The notes: generated by a model from the letters alone, not told the origin. A stretch of DNA of 64,000 nucleotides from Wukongibacter sp050859025 (GCF_050859025.1 NZ_CP138200.1:5518001-5582000); one strand, 5' to 3'. Shown: positions 35,215 to 44,287, counted from the stretch's first letter. Program-made: numbers and translations.

Positions 35215-36315
35215 TTATTTTTGTAGTAGTAAATCCAGTTTTTGTATGAATTTTTCAGTTTGTTCAATTGTTCCTGTACTAACTCTTAGCCAGTTGTCCC
35301 AATTCCATAGATATCCAGGTCTTACTATTACTCCTTGCTCCAATAGCTTTTGGAATATTACCCTCGAATCCATTTTTACATCAACAAAAACAAAGTTTGA
35401 GTTAGATTTTATGTATTCTAGATTATTATCTTCAAAATATTTCTCCATCATTGCCATTGATTCATAGTTTAACTCTACGGTTCTTTCAATATGCTCCTGA
35501 TCGTCTAGGGCGGCTATAGCTGCTACTTGTGCCAATCTGTTTGCATTAAAAACGCCCTTAACCTTGGTCATTTCATTTGTGATTTCCTTTGATGTTAAAG
35601 CATATCCTGTTCTGACCCCTGCTAAACCAGCTACCTTTGAGAAGGTTCTAAGTATAATAGTATTTGGTCTTTTCTTCAATGTCTTCAAGCTCTCAGGGTA
35701 TTGTGGATTCTTAACTGCATATTCATAATAGGCTTCATCAAGTACTACTACTATTTCCTCTGAAATATTTTCAAATAAATAATTTATTTCCTCTGCAGTC
35801 ATTATGTTTCCAGTTGGATTATTTGGATTACAAACAAATATCAACTTTGTTTTATCACTTATTTTTTTAATAAATGCTTCAAAATCGTGTTTATAGTTTT
35901 TAAGTGGAACTAGTACAGGCACGCCTCCCATATGTGAAACACTTGTTGCATATAATCCAAAGGATGGAACCGCCATTATAGCTTCATCGCCTTCATTTAT
36001 AAAAGTCTGAGCTATAAATTTAAGAATTTCCTCTCCACCATTTCCAACTACTACTTGTTCTGGACTTAGATCATATTTTTCTGCTAATTTTTCTCTTAAA
36101 GTAACTGCTCCAGAATCAGGATAAATGTGAATATTTTCTGCCTCGTTTTTTATGGCCTCAACAGCTTTTTTTGAAGGCCCTAATGGGTTCTCATTTGATG
36201 CAAGCTTTACAATGTCATCTAAACCTAATTCTTTTTTTACTTCTTCAATAGGCTTACCTGGTACATAACGTTTTAAGGTAAGTACTTCCTTCCTAAATAA
36301 ATTCTTTTCTTTCAT
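35215..36315 (-). CDS. hisC: histidinol-phosphate aminotransferase-like enzyme
   Basis: This 366-residue PLP enzyme has the aminotransferase class I/II fold. It opens LTLKRYVPGKPIEEVKKELG and KLASNENPLGPS, a strong HisC signature. The PLP Lys is in RTFSKVAGLAGVRTGY. It has CNPNNPTG, VLDEAYYEY and an arginine that binds the phosphate in NWLRVS. No other histidine genes are nearby, so it may be the histidine-pathway enzyme in a dispersed set or act on aromatic amino acids such as phenylalanine. The start has AGAGGAGG. Confidence 0.85.
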   Translation of the reverse strand: MKEKNLFRKEVLTLKRYVPGKPIEEVKKELGLDDIVKLASNENPLGPSKKAVEAIKNEAENIHIYPDSGAVTLREKLAEKYDLSPEQVVVGNGGEEILKFIAQTFINEGDEAIMAVPSFGLYATSVSHMGGVPVLVPLKNYKHDFEAFIKKISDKTKLIFVCNPNNPTGNIMTAEEINYLFENISEEIVVVLDEAYYEYAVKNPQYPESLKTLKKRPNTIILRTFSKVAGLAGVRTGYALTSKEITNEMTKVKGVFNANRLAQVAAIAALDDQEHIERTVELNYESMAMMEKYFEDNNLEYIKSNSNFVFVDVKMDSRVIFQKLLEQGVIVRPGYLWNWDNWLRVSTGTIEQTEKFIQKLDLLLQK

Positions 36316-36453
36316 ATCTTACCCTCCTCTATTAGCTTTTCATAATTTATAAGTTTCCTATTTTCATAGGAACAATACCAAATTATTCATTACAGATCTA
36401 ATTATATCAAATAATAGCCAAAAACTTCATGAATATTCAAAATGGTTTTACTC

Positions 36454-38133
36454 TTATATTTTTTTAAAATCTTCTATAATCATTTGCGGTTTAACATTTC
36501 CGTTCCACTCATTTATATCAAGGGAAAAAGCAACACTTAAGGCTTCTGGCTCACCTATACTTCTATATCTTTCTGTTAATGAAAAGCCTATTCCATCTAT
36601 ACTTATATTCTCTTTTTTCCCAACAAATTTTAGATGCTTGCCATCAACACCACAGCCCTTTGTCTTACTTAGGTCAACATTTATATTATTAATCACAAAT
36701 AAGGGTTTTGGGTTACCCATTCCATAGGGCTCTAGCTTCGATATATCGTTAATAAGTTCTATAGTAAAATCTTCTGCGGAAAGCTCTGACATAATATTTA
36801 ATTTTGGTATAAATATATCTGGATTTTTCTTTTTAATTCTTTTAGCTCTAAAATCTAATCTCTCTCTTAATTCATCTAATTTATCTTCTTCTATAGAAAA
36901 CCCGCATGCCATCTCATGCCCACCAAAACCAATAAAAAGATCGGAGCAGGTTTTCATCTCTTCATAAATATTTATTCCTAAAATACTTCTTCCACTTCCC
37001 TTTAAGTGTCCTTCTTCGCCTCTAGTAACCACTAGTGTAGGCTTATAAAACATATCCTTTATCTTTCCTGCAACTATACCAACAACACCTTCTGACATAT
37101 TGTCAGTCATAAGAACTAAAAAGTCATCATCTCTATATTTTCTTTCAACAAGCTCTTTACAATACTTCTCTCCACTCTCTTGTACCATTCGTCTTTCTTT
37201 GTTTAAGTTATATAAATACCCAGCTAATTTATTAGCCTTGCTTTTGTCTTTACTTAAAAGAAGTTCTACACCATGTCTTGCCTCTTCAAGTCTCCCCGCA
37301 GCATTGAAGCATGGTCCTAAAACAAATCCAATTCTCCCCGCTGTTATTTCTTTATCCATAAGCCCAACAGCTTGTCTTAGACTTAGTATTCCAAGACGTC
37401 TATTTGCGTTAATACTCTTTAGCCCATATTTTATAAGGGTTCTATTTTCATCTACTAAGGGAACTATATCGCAAATAGTACCCAAGGTAACTAAATCAAG
37501 CAGCCTTGACAATGTTGATTTTGGAAGTCCTAGAGTCTTTTGAACAGCCTGTGCCAGCTTAAAAGCTACTCCACACCCACATAATTCCTTAAAGGGATAG
37601 GTATCTCCCTCTTGCTTTACGTCTATGATGATACAGTCTGGTAGAATTTCCGGTGGGTTATGATGGTCTGTAACTATAACCTCAAGCCCCAATTCATTAG
37701 CGTATTCTATTTCCTTTACTGCACTAATTCCATTATCAACTGTGATAATGAGGTCTGCTCCCATCTCTTCTTTAATATACTTTATGGCATCTATATTAAG
37801 TCCATATCCCTCTGTAAATCGATTAGGTATGTAATAATCTATATTTTTTGTTATTCCTCCAAAAAACTCTAGTAAAAGGGATGTAGATGTCACTCCATCA
37901 ACATCATAATCTCCAGCAATTATAATCTTATTCTTTTTTGTCAGATGATATATAATCCGCCCTACTGCTTTAGTCATATTCTTAATAAGAAAGGGGTCAT
38001 AGGTTCTCTGAGGCTTATCACTTAAAAATTCCTCTATATCCTCTTTATCAGTTATACCCTTTGATGAAAGTATAGTTTCAACAATAGATAGACCTTCCTT
38101 TTTCTCGCAAATTGTATTCCAAACCTTTTCCAT
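36454..38133 (-). CDS. recJ: single-stranded-DNA-specific exonuclease RecJ
   Basis: This 559-residue nuclease degrades single-stranded DNA from the 5' end in repair and recombination. The DHH domain has DYDVDGVTSTSLL, the signature VTDHHNPPE and DNGIS. The DHHA1 domain has VVGIVAGKIKD and GSGRSILG, and GGHEMACGFSIE supplies the final metal-site motif. An OB-like C-terminal domain ends the protein (SKTKGCGVDGKHLKFVG). It lacks the further C-terminal extension of the about 780-residue Bacillus RecJ but matches shorter RecJ proteins. The ATG at 38133 has GGAGGAC; one eleven codons upstream lacks a site. Confidence 0.93.
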   Translation of the reverse strand: MEKVWNTICEKKEGLSIVETILSSKGITDKEDIEEFLSDKPQRTYDPFLIKNMTKAVGRIIYHLTKKNKIIIAGDYDVDGVTSTSLLLEFFGGITKNIDYYIPNRFTEGYGLNIDAIKYIKEEMGADLIITVDNGISAVKEIEYANELGLEVIVTDHHNPPEILPDCIIIDVKQEGDTYPFKELCGCGVAFKLAQAVQKTLGLPKSTLSRLLDLVTLGTICDIVPLVDENRTLIKYGLKSINANRRLGILSLRQAVGLMDKEITAGRIGFVLGPCFNAAGRLEEARHGVELLLSKDKSKANKLAGYLYNLNKERRMVQESGEKYCKELVERKYRDDDFLVLMTDNMSEGVVGIVAGKIKDMFYKPTLVVTRGEEGHLKGSGRSILGINIYEEMKTCSDLFIGFGGHEMACGFSIEEDKLDELRERLDFRAKRIKKKNPDIFIPKLNIMSELSAEDFTIELINDISKLEPYGMGNPKPLFVINNINVDLSKTKGCGVDGKHLKFVGKKENISIDGIGFSLTERYRSIGEPEALSVAFSLDINEWNGNVKPQMIIEDFKKI

Positions 38134-38282
38134 GAAAGTCCTCCAATCGCAATAATATATAGTCAATATTGTAAAACTTAAATTATGAATATATAAATCT
38201 CATTATTTTGTAGGTCTTATATATAATTTAATAGTTTTATTTAAATATCTATGAATATTGTATCATATCATCTATTTTTAAA

Positions 38283-38309
38283 CCCAAGGAAATAGAAAAT
38301 TTCCTTGGG
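38283..38309 (-). terminator. terminator after the Gln-rich protein gene
   Basis: CCCAAGGAAA pairs with TTTCCTTGGG around 7 bases. On the plus strand TTTTTTA follows; on the minus strand only TTTAAAAA, so termination in that direction may be weaker. Confidence 0.65.
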
Positions 38310-38369
38310 TTTTTTATGTCAAATATATAATTATAAACTAAATAAAACTGTCAAAAACTTTATTCTAGT

Positions 38370-39065
38370 TTATTGAGAGCCTTTATTTAATAAGCTTCTT
38401 ATAAGATTTGGTATTTGATTTTGTAGTTCTTTTCCTAATTGTTGTTTGATTTGACTTCCAATTTGATTCTGTATCTTTCCAGCTATCTGACCATATATCT
38501 GCTGCTGAACTTGTTTAGTTACATGTTGTTGAATTTGCCTTTGAACTTGTTCTTGCATTCGCATTTGTGCATAGTGGTGAATACTCGGTCCACGACCAGA
38601 ATACCTTAATGCACTCATAGGTCGCTGCACTTGCCTTAATTGTCTTTGCATTTGTAATGGACCCTGCAAATCTTTTACCATACGAAGCGGTGCCTGCATC
38701 TGTTGCATAAATCTTAACGGCCCCTGGATTTGTTGTATGAATCTTATAGGTCCTTCCATTTGCTTTACAAAGTTCATTATTTTTTTTAACTGGTCTAACA
38801 TTTCTGGGTTTTGTTCTCCAAGTAATTGCATAATAATCTTTTGTAATGGGTCTTGGTCTGTATCCATTTCTTCATCCATTTCTTCTGGCTGTGAATAATT
38901 AGGCAAAACAGTTATTTCAGCAGTTTTAAAGTTTTCTTTATTATTTATTTCTTCTAAATAATTATTATAACTCTCATCTATCTCATCAACCTCATCTATA
39001 TCAATTACCTCTGGTTCAGTTTCATCATTTCTTTTTACTAATTTTATAACCTTAGCTCTATCCAT
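38370..39065 (-). CDS. Gln-rich protein with decapeptide repeats
   Basis: I do not recognise this 231-residue protein. Residues 1-75 are acidic (EVIDIDEVDEIDES and EEMDEEMDTDQD). A central block has four 10-residue repeats of the form GP-L-R-F-x-Q-Q-x-Q (GPIRFIQQIQ, GPLRFMQQMQ, APLRMVKDLQ and GPLQMQRQLR). The C-terminal 75 residues are helical and extremely Gln-rich with a repeating QxQIxxQI pattern, ending QIPNLIRSLL. Gln is the most common residue. No signal peptide is seen. Coat-associated or scaffold proteins of spore formers sometimes have this composition, but nothing proves that. The ribosome binding site is weak (AGGAAAC). Confidence 0.65.
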   Translation of the reverse strand: MDRAKVIKLVKRNDETEPEVIDIDEVDEIDESYNNYLEEINNKENFKTAEITVLPNYSQPEEMDEEMDTDQDPLQKIIMQLLGEQNPEMLDQLKKIMNFVKQMEGPIRFIQQIQGPLRFMQQMQAPLRMVKDLQGPLQMQRQLRQVQRPMSALRYSGRGPSIHHYAQMRMQEQVQRQIQQHVTKQVQQQIYGQIAGKIQNQIGSQIKQQLGKELQNQIPNLIRSLLNKGSQ

Positions 39066-39310
39066 AATATTTAGTTTCCTATTTCACCCCTTTATTAATC
39101 AATTACGTTAAATACGTGCTTCATCTTCACTATTTAGAATATTAATAGTTCTGCTTTGTATTCTAGGCATTTTCTTATTGTTTTTTCACTATTATAGTAT
39201 GATAATGGACTATAAACTGTGTTGAAACTAGTCTTATTTTTTTAATAATTTAACTCACCTAGCTAGTAAAAATAGAAATACTAAATTTCATATTCTAGAA
39301 ATTTCCACAA
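39066..39310. other. gap without a confident feature
   Basis: This stretch presumably contains the promoter of the Gln-rich protein gene; a TATAAT on the minus strand near 39194-39199 has no good -35. A short motif AACTCACCTAGCTAGT (39250-39265) also occurs at 35122-35137 as AACTCGCCTAGCTAGT and may be a fragment of repeat B. Confidence 0.35.
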
Positions 39311-39347
39311 AAAGAACCTGTACTATTTTTTATAGCACAGGTTCTTT
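39311..39347 (-). terminator. terminator of the HD-domain gene
   Basis: AAAGAACCTGT pairs with ACAGGTTCTTT, extended by CTAT/ATAG across a mismatch. On the minus strand TTTTTGTGG follows. It lies 59 bases after the stop codon. Confidence 0.8.
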
Positions 39348-39405
39348 TAGATAAGTAAATTAATATTCTAAAATAAATATCCATATTATTTACCTACAAA
39401 AATCC

Positions 39406-40326
39406 TTATTTTTTGTCCTCTATTGTCCCCTTTTCCAAAAGAACTTCTCTTAAAGCATCTACAACCTTTTCATCATAATGAATTCCACCGAGTATCTTTA
39501 ATTCATCCAGTGCATCCGACGGAGATACGGCTTTTCTATAGGGTCTATCGGTAATCATAGCGTCAAAGGTATCTGCAACAGCAATGATTTTCGCTTCTAT
39601 GGATATTTCATATCCCATAAGACCGTAGGGGTATCCTGATCCATCTAATCTTTCATGGTGCTCTAATATAATTTTAGTTATTTTTTCATAATATGTATCC
39701 TTAACCATTTTAGCACCATCTATGGGGTGCTTCTTTATTAACTCCATTTCTTCCGCAGTTAATCTACCTGGTTTTTGTAATATCTCATCGGGAACATTGA
39801 TCTTCCCAATATCATGAAAAAGCGATGCAAATGCAATGTTTTCAACACTTTCCTTAGATAAACCTAGCTTGCTTGCCATTGCTACCGAATAGTCCTTTAC
39901 TCTGTCTCCGTGATTGTGGGTATACAAATCCTTTTTCTGGCTTTTTAAAGCAATTTCTTTTAAATCCTCGATTCTTTTACTTAAACAATGAAATAAAGGT
40001 TGAGTAGTAACATATAATATTTTTACATCTCTATTTACCTTGAAATGTACTGTTTCTTTTAGATGATACACATAAAAATAGTCTCCATTCTTTAATACTA
40101 TATCAGTACCATCCTTTTCATATACTATTTCCCCGTCCAATATATAAACAAATTCCATCAATTCACTTATATCTCCTGGGGTCATAAAAATATTTTCCCC
40201 TGATTTTATTTCTTGAATCATAACCTCAGTTCCATCGCCTCTTGCAATCAGGCTGAGCTCTGTTGCATTCTTACTAGATCTCTCTATACACTCATTACTC
40301 CGTCCTATATATAGTCCTTGCTGCAT
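39406..40326 (-). CDS. cupin-HD-GYP domain protein
   Basis: This 306-residue protein joins an N-terminal cupin-like barrel (about residues 25-115, with VYILDGEIVYEKDGTDIVLKNGD) to an HD-GYP domain. The latter has HNHGDRV, FHDIGKINVPDEILQKPG, KHPIDGA and HHERLDGSGYPYG, which are the metal-binding and GYP residues of cyclic-di-GMP phosphodiesterases. It probably degrades a cyclic dinucleotide in response to a ligand bound by the cupin domain; the ligand is unknown. The ATG at 40326 follows AGGAGGATTAAA. It lies between single genes and has its own terminator. Confidence 0.85.
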   Translation of the reverse strand: MQQGLYIGRSNECIERSSKNATELSLIARGDGTEVMIQEIKSGENIFMTPGDISELMEFVYILDGEIVYEKDGTDIVLKNGDYFYVYHLKETVHFKVNRDVKILYVTTQPLFHCLSKRIEDLKEIALKSQKKDLYTHNHGDRVKDYSVAMASKLGLSKESVENIAFASLFHDIGKINVPDEILQKPGRLTAEEMELIKKHPIDGAKMVKDTYYEKITKIILEHHERLDGSGYPYGLMGYEISIEAKIIAVADTFDAMITDRPYRKAVSPSDALDELKILGGIHYDEKVVDALREVLLEKGTIEDKK

Positions 40327-40390
40327 TTTAATCCTCCTTGAAGTCACATAGGGAGATTCATTTTTGAGATTTTAAATATTATAATCAAGT

Positions 40391-40747
40391 TTACCATCCT
40401 GAAACATTTAAAGGATCTACCAGTACTGTTCTATTACCTATTTGAACTTCTACATATTCACAAACAACCGTAGCTCCATATTTCTTTTTTGCTTCTTTAA
40501 TAGTCTTTTTAGATATCCTATCGGTTTCTCTAATTAACTTCTTTATTATTCTATCAAGCTTAGTATCATATTTAGAGCTATCTGGATCTAGCGCATCAGC
40601 TTTCTGAACTGCCTCATTGATCTTAGCCTCAATTTTCTGGTTAGCTTCCTCTACAAGAGAGTAAACATCTTCAGCAGCAAATACAGTAGCACTAAATACC
40701 ATAACTAATAACATTGATAAAACTAATACAGATAAAAACCTTTTCAT
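40391..40747 (-). CDS. small secreted protein of unknown function
   Basis: This 118-residue protein has a clear Sec signal peptide (about residues 1-24, cleavage near VFA-AED). The mature part is an amphipathic, highly charged helical segment rich in Lys and Glu (about residues 28-90). A short end reads VVCEYVEVQIGNRTVLVDPL. The single Cys could be buried or modified. The start has AAGGAGGAG. It is on the same strand as the HD-GYP gene and ends 64 bases before it, so the two may be co-transcribed. I do not recognise a family. Confidence 0.65.
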   Translation of the reverse strand: MKRFLSVLVLSMLLVMVFSATVFAAEDVYSLVEEANQKIEAKINEAVQKADALDPDSSKYDTKLDRIIKKLIRETDRISKKTIKEAKKKYGATVVCEYVEVQIGNRTVLVDPLNVSGW

Positions 40748-40833
40748 ACAATCTCCTCCTTGTTATATAAGATATTTTAGTGAGCTGCATAGCTATGACA
40801 CTCTACAACATCAAACTCCAGAGTGCTGTAACT

Positions 40834-40940
40834 ATATATAGTGAGTTCTTAGTAAAACTTAATTTATACATAGATAGGTACTAAGTGACTCTAAGAATTT
40901 TGGATATGTATAAATTGAAGTCTTTACTATAATCTCTATA
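40834..40940. repeat. repeat family A, copy in the 40.8-41.5 kb gap
   Basis: The left arm TAGTGAGTTCTTAGTAAAAC, then TTAATTTATACATA, pairs with the right arm ATATGTATAAATTGAAGTC, then TTTACTATAATCTCTATA. The inner loop differs from other copies (GATAGGTACT). It is about 107 bp. It lies directly upstream of the secreted-protein gene. Confidence 0.75.
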
Positions 40941-41112
40941 TTCAGCTACTAAAAAACTATATTTCAAAGAATTCCTTTTGCCAAATATATTTCCAATTAA
41001 ATATTTGGAAACTAAGCAATTCTATGAAAACCATTTTTAAACAAGCTCTAAATAGAATTTTCGGTAAATTGTAAGAGCAAAGTCTTTTATAAAGATTTTC
41101 AAAGTGAACTTT

Positions 41113-41222
41113 GTCTATAGAGATTCCAGTCAAAACTTTAATTTATACACAACAAAAATCCTAAGATTCATTGGATATTTTGATATGTATAAATTAAGAT
41201 TTACTTGGAACTCTCTATATAG
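41113..41222. repeat. repeat family A, second copy in the same gap
   Basis: CTATAGAGATTCCAGTCAAA, then ACTTTAATTTATACA, faces TATGTATAAATTAAGA, then TTTACTTGGAACTCTCTATA. The inner AAAAATCC pairs with GGATATTTT. This copy is only about 170 bp from the preceding one, in the same 810-base gap. Confidence 0.75.
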
Positions 41223-41557
41223 AAATTCAAGTAGCACTATTAATTTGTAATATATAAACTCTATACATAATCTGAATTATAAAGTCATTAATAGCTTAAC
41301 AAGAGTCCTATAATTTCCCATGTATTATAAAAAATTAATAAGTAGTTCTACAATAAATTCCAATTTCCTGCTAAAAATAATATTTTATTAATATTTTTCA
41401 GACTTTTTACCTATTTAATCTAGATTGTTCATAAAAAAACTTATAAGTACATAAAAAGTTTTGATCTCTAATGCTCTTATCAAATCCAAAAATATTATGA
41501 ACTATTATATCATATTTGTAATGCTATAAATTCTTGGCAGTTAAATAGATTTTATGT
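41223..41557. other. gap upstream of the secreted-protein gene and downstream of the helicase
   Basis: Apart from the two repeat A copies, the 810-base gap 40748-41557 holds AT-rich DNA. I see no coding frame with a ribosome binding site and no clear terminator for the helicase gene in this part. Confidence 0.4.
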
Positions 41558-43903
41558 TTATTTGTTCCAGAACAATTTCAATTTTGTCTTCATTTGCTTA
41601 GGATTGTAGACCTGTATGGAATGATTCCATTCCCTAGGAAAAATTCTCCTATATGAATAGTAGGTAAAACGATCGTCTATCAGTAAAATCGTTCCCTTAT
41701 CATTTTGGGTTCTTATCACTCGTCCTGCTGCTTGAAGAACCTTGTTCATACCAGGATAGGTATAGGCATATTCATATCCATAATTATTTTTTTCATCAAA
41801 ATAGCCTTTGATAATATCATTTTCAAGAGAGATTTGAGGCAAACCTACTCCTATAATGATTGCACCAGACAAACGGTCCTCCGTGAAGTCTATGCCTTCA
41901 GAAAAAAGCCCTCCTAAAACAGCAAAGCCTAATAAACTCTTTGAAGGATTGGGCTTAAACTCATTAAGAAAGTTCTCTCTCTCCTGCTCAGTCATAAAGG
42001 AATTTTGCACCAGAGTTAAAATTTCTGGATTATTTTCTTGAAATTCTTCATGAATCCTTTGTAAATATGCATAGGATGGGAAGAACACAAGATAATTTCC
42101 GATTTTTTCTCTAATTGCTACTTCTATATATTCAACAATCTGACTATAACTATTTTCTCTATCCCTAAAACGTGTAGAAACATTTTTCGTTATTAAAAGT
42201 GAAAATTGTTCCTTTGAAAATGGTGATGGTAATACAACCATATGATCTTCATCCTCTCCACCTAATATTTCTTTAAAATATTTAAGTGGAGCCAGTGTAG
42301 CTGAAAAAAATATACCACTTTTGCCTCTCTTTATTGCTTTCTTTATCAATTCTGAAGGGTCTAAACAAAAAATCTTGATCTTTGTGTCTTTACTTTGCTT
42401 TTCAATATATGTTATATATCTCTCATCGTATAGCTCACCTATTTTTAAAAATGACAATGCATCAAAATACAGTTCAGACAATTTTTCCTCTATCTCCTCT
42501 GTCCTGTTGGAAGCAAAATAGAATTCACATTGATTGATGAAATTCCCTAATAACTCATCTAATATGATTGGATATTCTTTCTGAATATAGTTATTGCCTT
42601 CATCACATAGCTTTTTCATGTCAATCATAAATGAATTTAATTTATTAAGTGACTTTGCTATCCCAGGACTCTTATCCTTTATCGTCATTTTTACTTCCAA
42701 GAATTGTCTTTTATAGAGCTGAGCTGAAAACATGGTTCTAGCTCTATCAACTAGGTTATGGGCCTCATCCACTAAAAAGACATAGTCACCTCTCTGAGAA
42801 AAGAAACGTTTAAGATATACTCTAGGATCAAAAACGTAATTATAATCACATATTATACAATCTGACCATAATGATAAATCTAGTGAAAACTCAAAGGGAC
42901 ACACCTTATACTTTCTCGAATATTCTTCAATTGTTTGTCTTGTGAAATTTTCTTCATGGCAAATTATATCCATAAGTGCTTCATTGATTCTATCAAAATG
43001 GCCTAGGGCATAGGGACATTCTTCTGGATCACATTTTCTTTCCTCTTGAAAACATATTTTATCCTTTGCCGTCAATGTAATTGTTTTAATCCTTAGACCC
43101 TTTTCTCTCATTTTTACAAAAGCCTCTTCAGCCACTGTTCTCGTAATAGTTTTTGCTGTCAGATAGAATATCTTAGATGTAAGTCCTTCTCCCATTGCCT
43201 TAATGGTAGGAAATATAGTTGATATGGTTTTTCCAATTCCTGTAGGAGCTTGTACATATAGTTTTTTATCTTCTTTTATAGTTTTATAGACAGCAACGGC
43301 TAAGTTTCTTTGGCCTTTTCGATAGGAACTATAGGGAAAGTCCAATTCTACTATGGATTTATTTCTCTCAACATCCCATTGCTTAGTTATTGCTATCCAT
43401 TTAAAATATTCTTCTATTAGTCCATTAAAAAATTTCTCTAATTTATCCATAGAAAAGTTTTTTCTTAGCTTTTTTATCTCTTCTGTCTCTATATTATAAT
43501 AGGTTAATTGTATATATATTTCTTTTAAATCTTTTTGCTGTCCATAAATATATCCATAGCATTTAGCCTGAGCCCAATGCAATTCATTAAATTCTTCATC
43601 GATTTTTTCTAAGTCAATTACCACGGTCTTTATCTCATCAATGATTATCCTTTCCTTTTCAAAAAGGATTCCATCGGCTCTCCCCTGTACAGTTAAAATA
43701 TCACCTTCATGTTCAACGGAGTATTTTAATGTAACCTCTGATTCATATCCATCTTCATAGGAGCCTTGGATTTTTCTATGAGCCTTCGCTCCCTCTAGTG
43801 CCCTATCATAGCTAGTAAATCCTCCACTACTGATATCTCCTTCACGTAAAATAAACTCAACTAGGTTGCGAATAGATATCTTTTTTTCCATTGCATTATT
43901 CAT
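41558..43903 (-). CDS. nuclease-helicase fusion: PD-(D/E)XK domain plus DinG/XPD-type helicase
   Basis: This 781-residue protein joins an N-terminal RecB/Cas4-like nuclease domain (GRADGILFEKERIIIDEIKT and HWAQAKCYGYIYG give the metal, lysine and Q/Y motifs) to an iron-sulphur helicase. The helicase has Walker A APTGIGKTIST, Walker B DEAHN, and four cysteines in CFQEERKCDPEECPYALG and later CPFEF/CIICDYNYVF for the 4Fe-4S cluster. GVGLPQISLEND and QAAGRVIRTQNDKG are helicase motifs V-VI. Such proteins act in DNA repair on 5' tails. The start at 43903 has GAGAGGC; an upstream ATG has none. The full length and all key residues are intact. Confidence 0.85.
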   Translation of the reverse strand: MNNAMEKKISIRNLVEFILREGDISSGGFTSYDRALEGAKAHRKIQGSYEDGYESEVTLKYSVEHEGDILTVQGRADGILFEKERIIIDEIKTVVIDLEKIDEEFNELHWAQAKCYGYIYGQQKDLKEIYIQLTYYNIETEEIKKLRKNFSMDKLEKFFNGLIEEYFKWIAITKQWDVERNKSIVELDFPYSSYRKGQRNLAVAVYKTIKEDKKLYVQAPTGIGKTISTIFPTIKAMGEGLTSKIFYLTAKTITRTVAEEAFVKMREKGLRIKTITLTAKDKICFQEERKCDPEECPYALGHFDRINEALMDIICHEENFTRQTIEEYSRKYKVCPFEFSLDLSLWSDCIICDYNYVFDPRVYLKRFFSQRGDYVFLVDEAHNLVDRARTMFSAQLYKRQFLEVKMTIKDKSPGIAKSLNKLNSFMIDMKKLCDEGNNYIQKEYPIILDELLGNFINQCEFYFASNRTEEIEEKLSELYFDALSFLKIGELYDERYITYIEKQSKDTKIKIFCLDPSELIKKAIKRGKSGIFFSATLAPLKYFKEILGGEDEDHMVVLPSPFSKEQFSLLITKNVSTRFRDRENSYSQIVEYIEVAIREKIGNYLVFFPSYAYLQRIHEEFQENNPEILTLVQNSFMTEQERENFLNEFKPNPSKSLLGFAVLGGLFSEGIDFTEDRLSGAIIIGVGLPQISLENDIIKGYFDEKNNYGYEYAYTYPGMNKVLQAAGRVIRTQNDKGTILLIDDRFTYYSYRRIFPREWNHSIQVYNPKQMKTKLKLFWNK

Positions 43904-44086
43904 AGGTTTGCCTCTCATATTGTATTTTGTTATCCATATTATAACAACAAGTCTCTAATGGTGTCCAATATAATAAGAACATAAAATAATTATATTATTT
44001 TATAGATGTATAACCTAAAATCATGATGAACAAAATAGGGTATCACCCACCCTAGTCTTAGTCAGATTCTTCTTAGAGAAAAAATA

Positions 44087-44109
44087 AAACTGCTATCAAT
44101 AAGCAGTTT
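44087..44109 (-). terminator. terminator hairpin, downstream copy
   Basis: AAACTGCT and AGCAGTTT pair around a 7-base loop. On the minus strand TATTTTTTC follows, giving a working intrinsic terminator. An identical 23-bp sequence occurs at 44261-44283. Confidence 0.8.
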
Positions 44110-44260
44110 CAGTCTGATGACAAACCTGAATTTCTTCGTTGTCGCTTCAATCAAGAACCCTTACGTATGTCTATATACGATGCGGTCTCTTGATCTCAGC
44201 ACGCCTCGAACTTCAGATTTCTCAACAGCCTATCATCTTGTTGACTTTGTCAACAATCTG
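44110..44260 (-). ncRNA. structured RNA-like element with three-way junction
   Basis: This 151-bp segment folds, on the minus strand, into an outer stem with CAG/CTG ends (44110-44124 with 44246-44260), a small hairpin TCAACA/TGTTGA (44222-44227 with 44239-44244) and a long arm. The arm has three stacked helices, CTGAA/TTCAG, ATCAAGA/TCTTGAT and CGTAT/ATACG (44126-44216), separated by internal loops. The loops contain TTCGAGGCGTGC and GACAACGAAGAA, typical of conserved RNA loops. It sits between two identical terminator hairpins. No protein-coding signal is visible. I have the impression that related elements occur in other Clostridia but cannot name a family. Confidence 0.6.
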
Positions 44261-44283
44261 AAACTGCTATCAATAAGCAGTTT
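44261..44283 (-). repeat. terminator hairpin, upstream copy (23-bp direct repeat)
   Basis: This is identical to 44087-44109 over 23 bases. It follows the nucleoid-protein stop codon by 4 bases but lacks a U-tract, because the structured element separates it from the T-run. Confidence 0.85.
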
Positions 44284-44287
44284 TAAG

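Noticed and set aside
36316..36453. T-box or leader upstream of hisC
   Set aside because: The short gap contains no T-box sequence or terminator/antiterminator pair.
37100..37543. A 147-codon plus-strand frame
   Set aside because: It lies inside recJ on the opposite strand and shows no motif or start signal.
41558..43903. Cas4-like domain as sign of a CRISPR or defence locus
   Set aside because: The domain is part of a DinG-like repair helicase, and the neighbours are housekeeping or hypothetical genes with no defence partners.
44087..44283. Possible CRISPR unit because of two identical short repeats
   Set aside because: There are only two repeats, each is a terminator hairpin, the spacer is 151 bp and strongly structured, and no cas genes are present. 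No CRISPR array was seen in the window.
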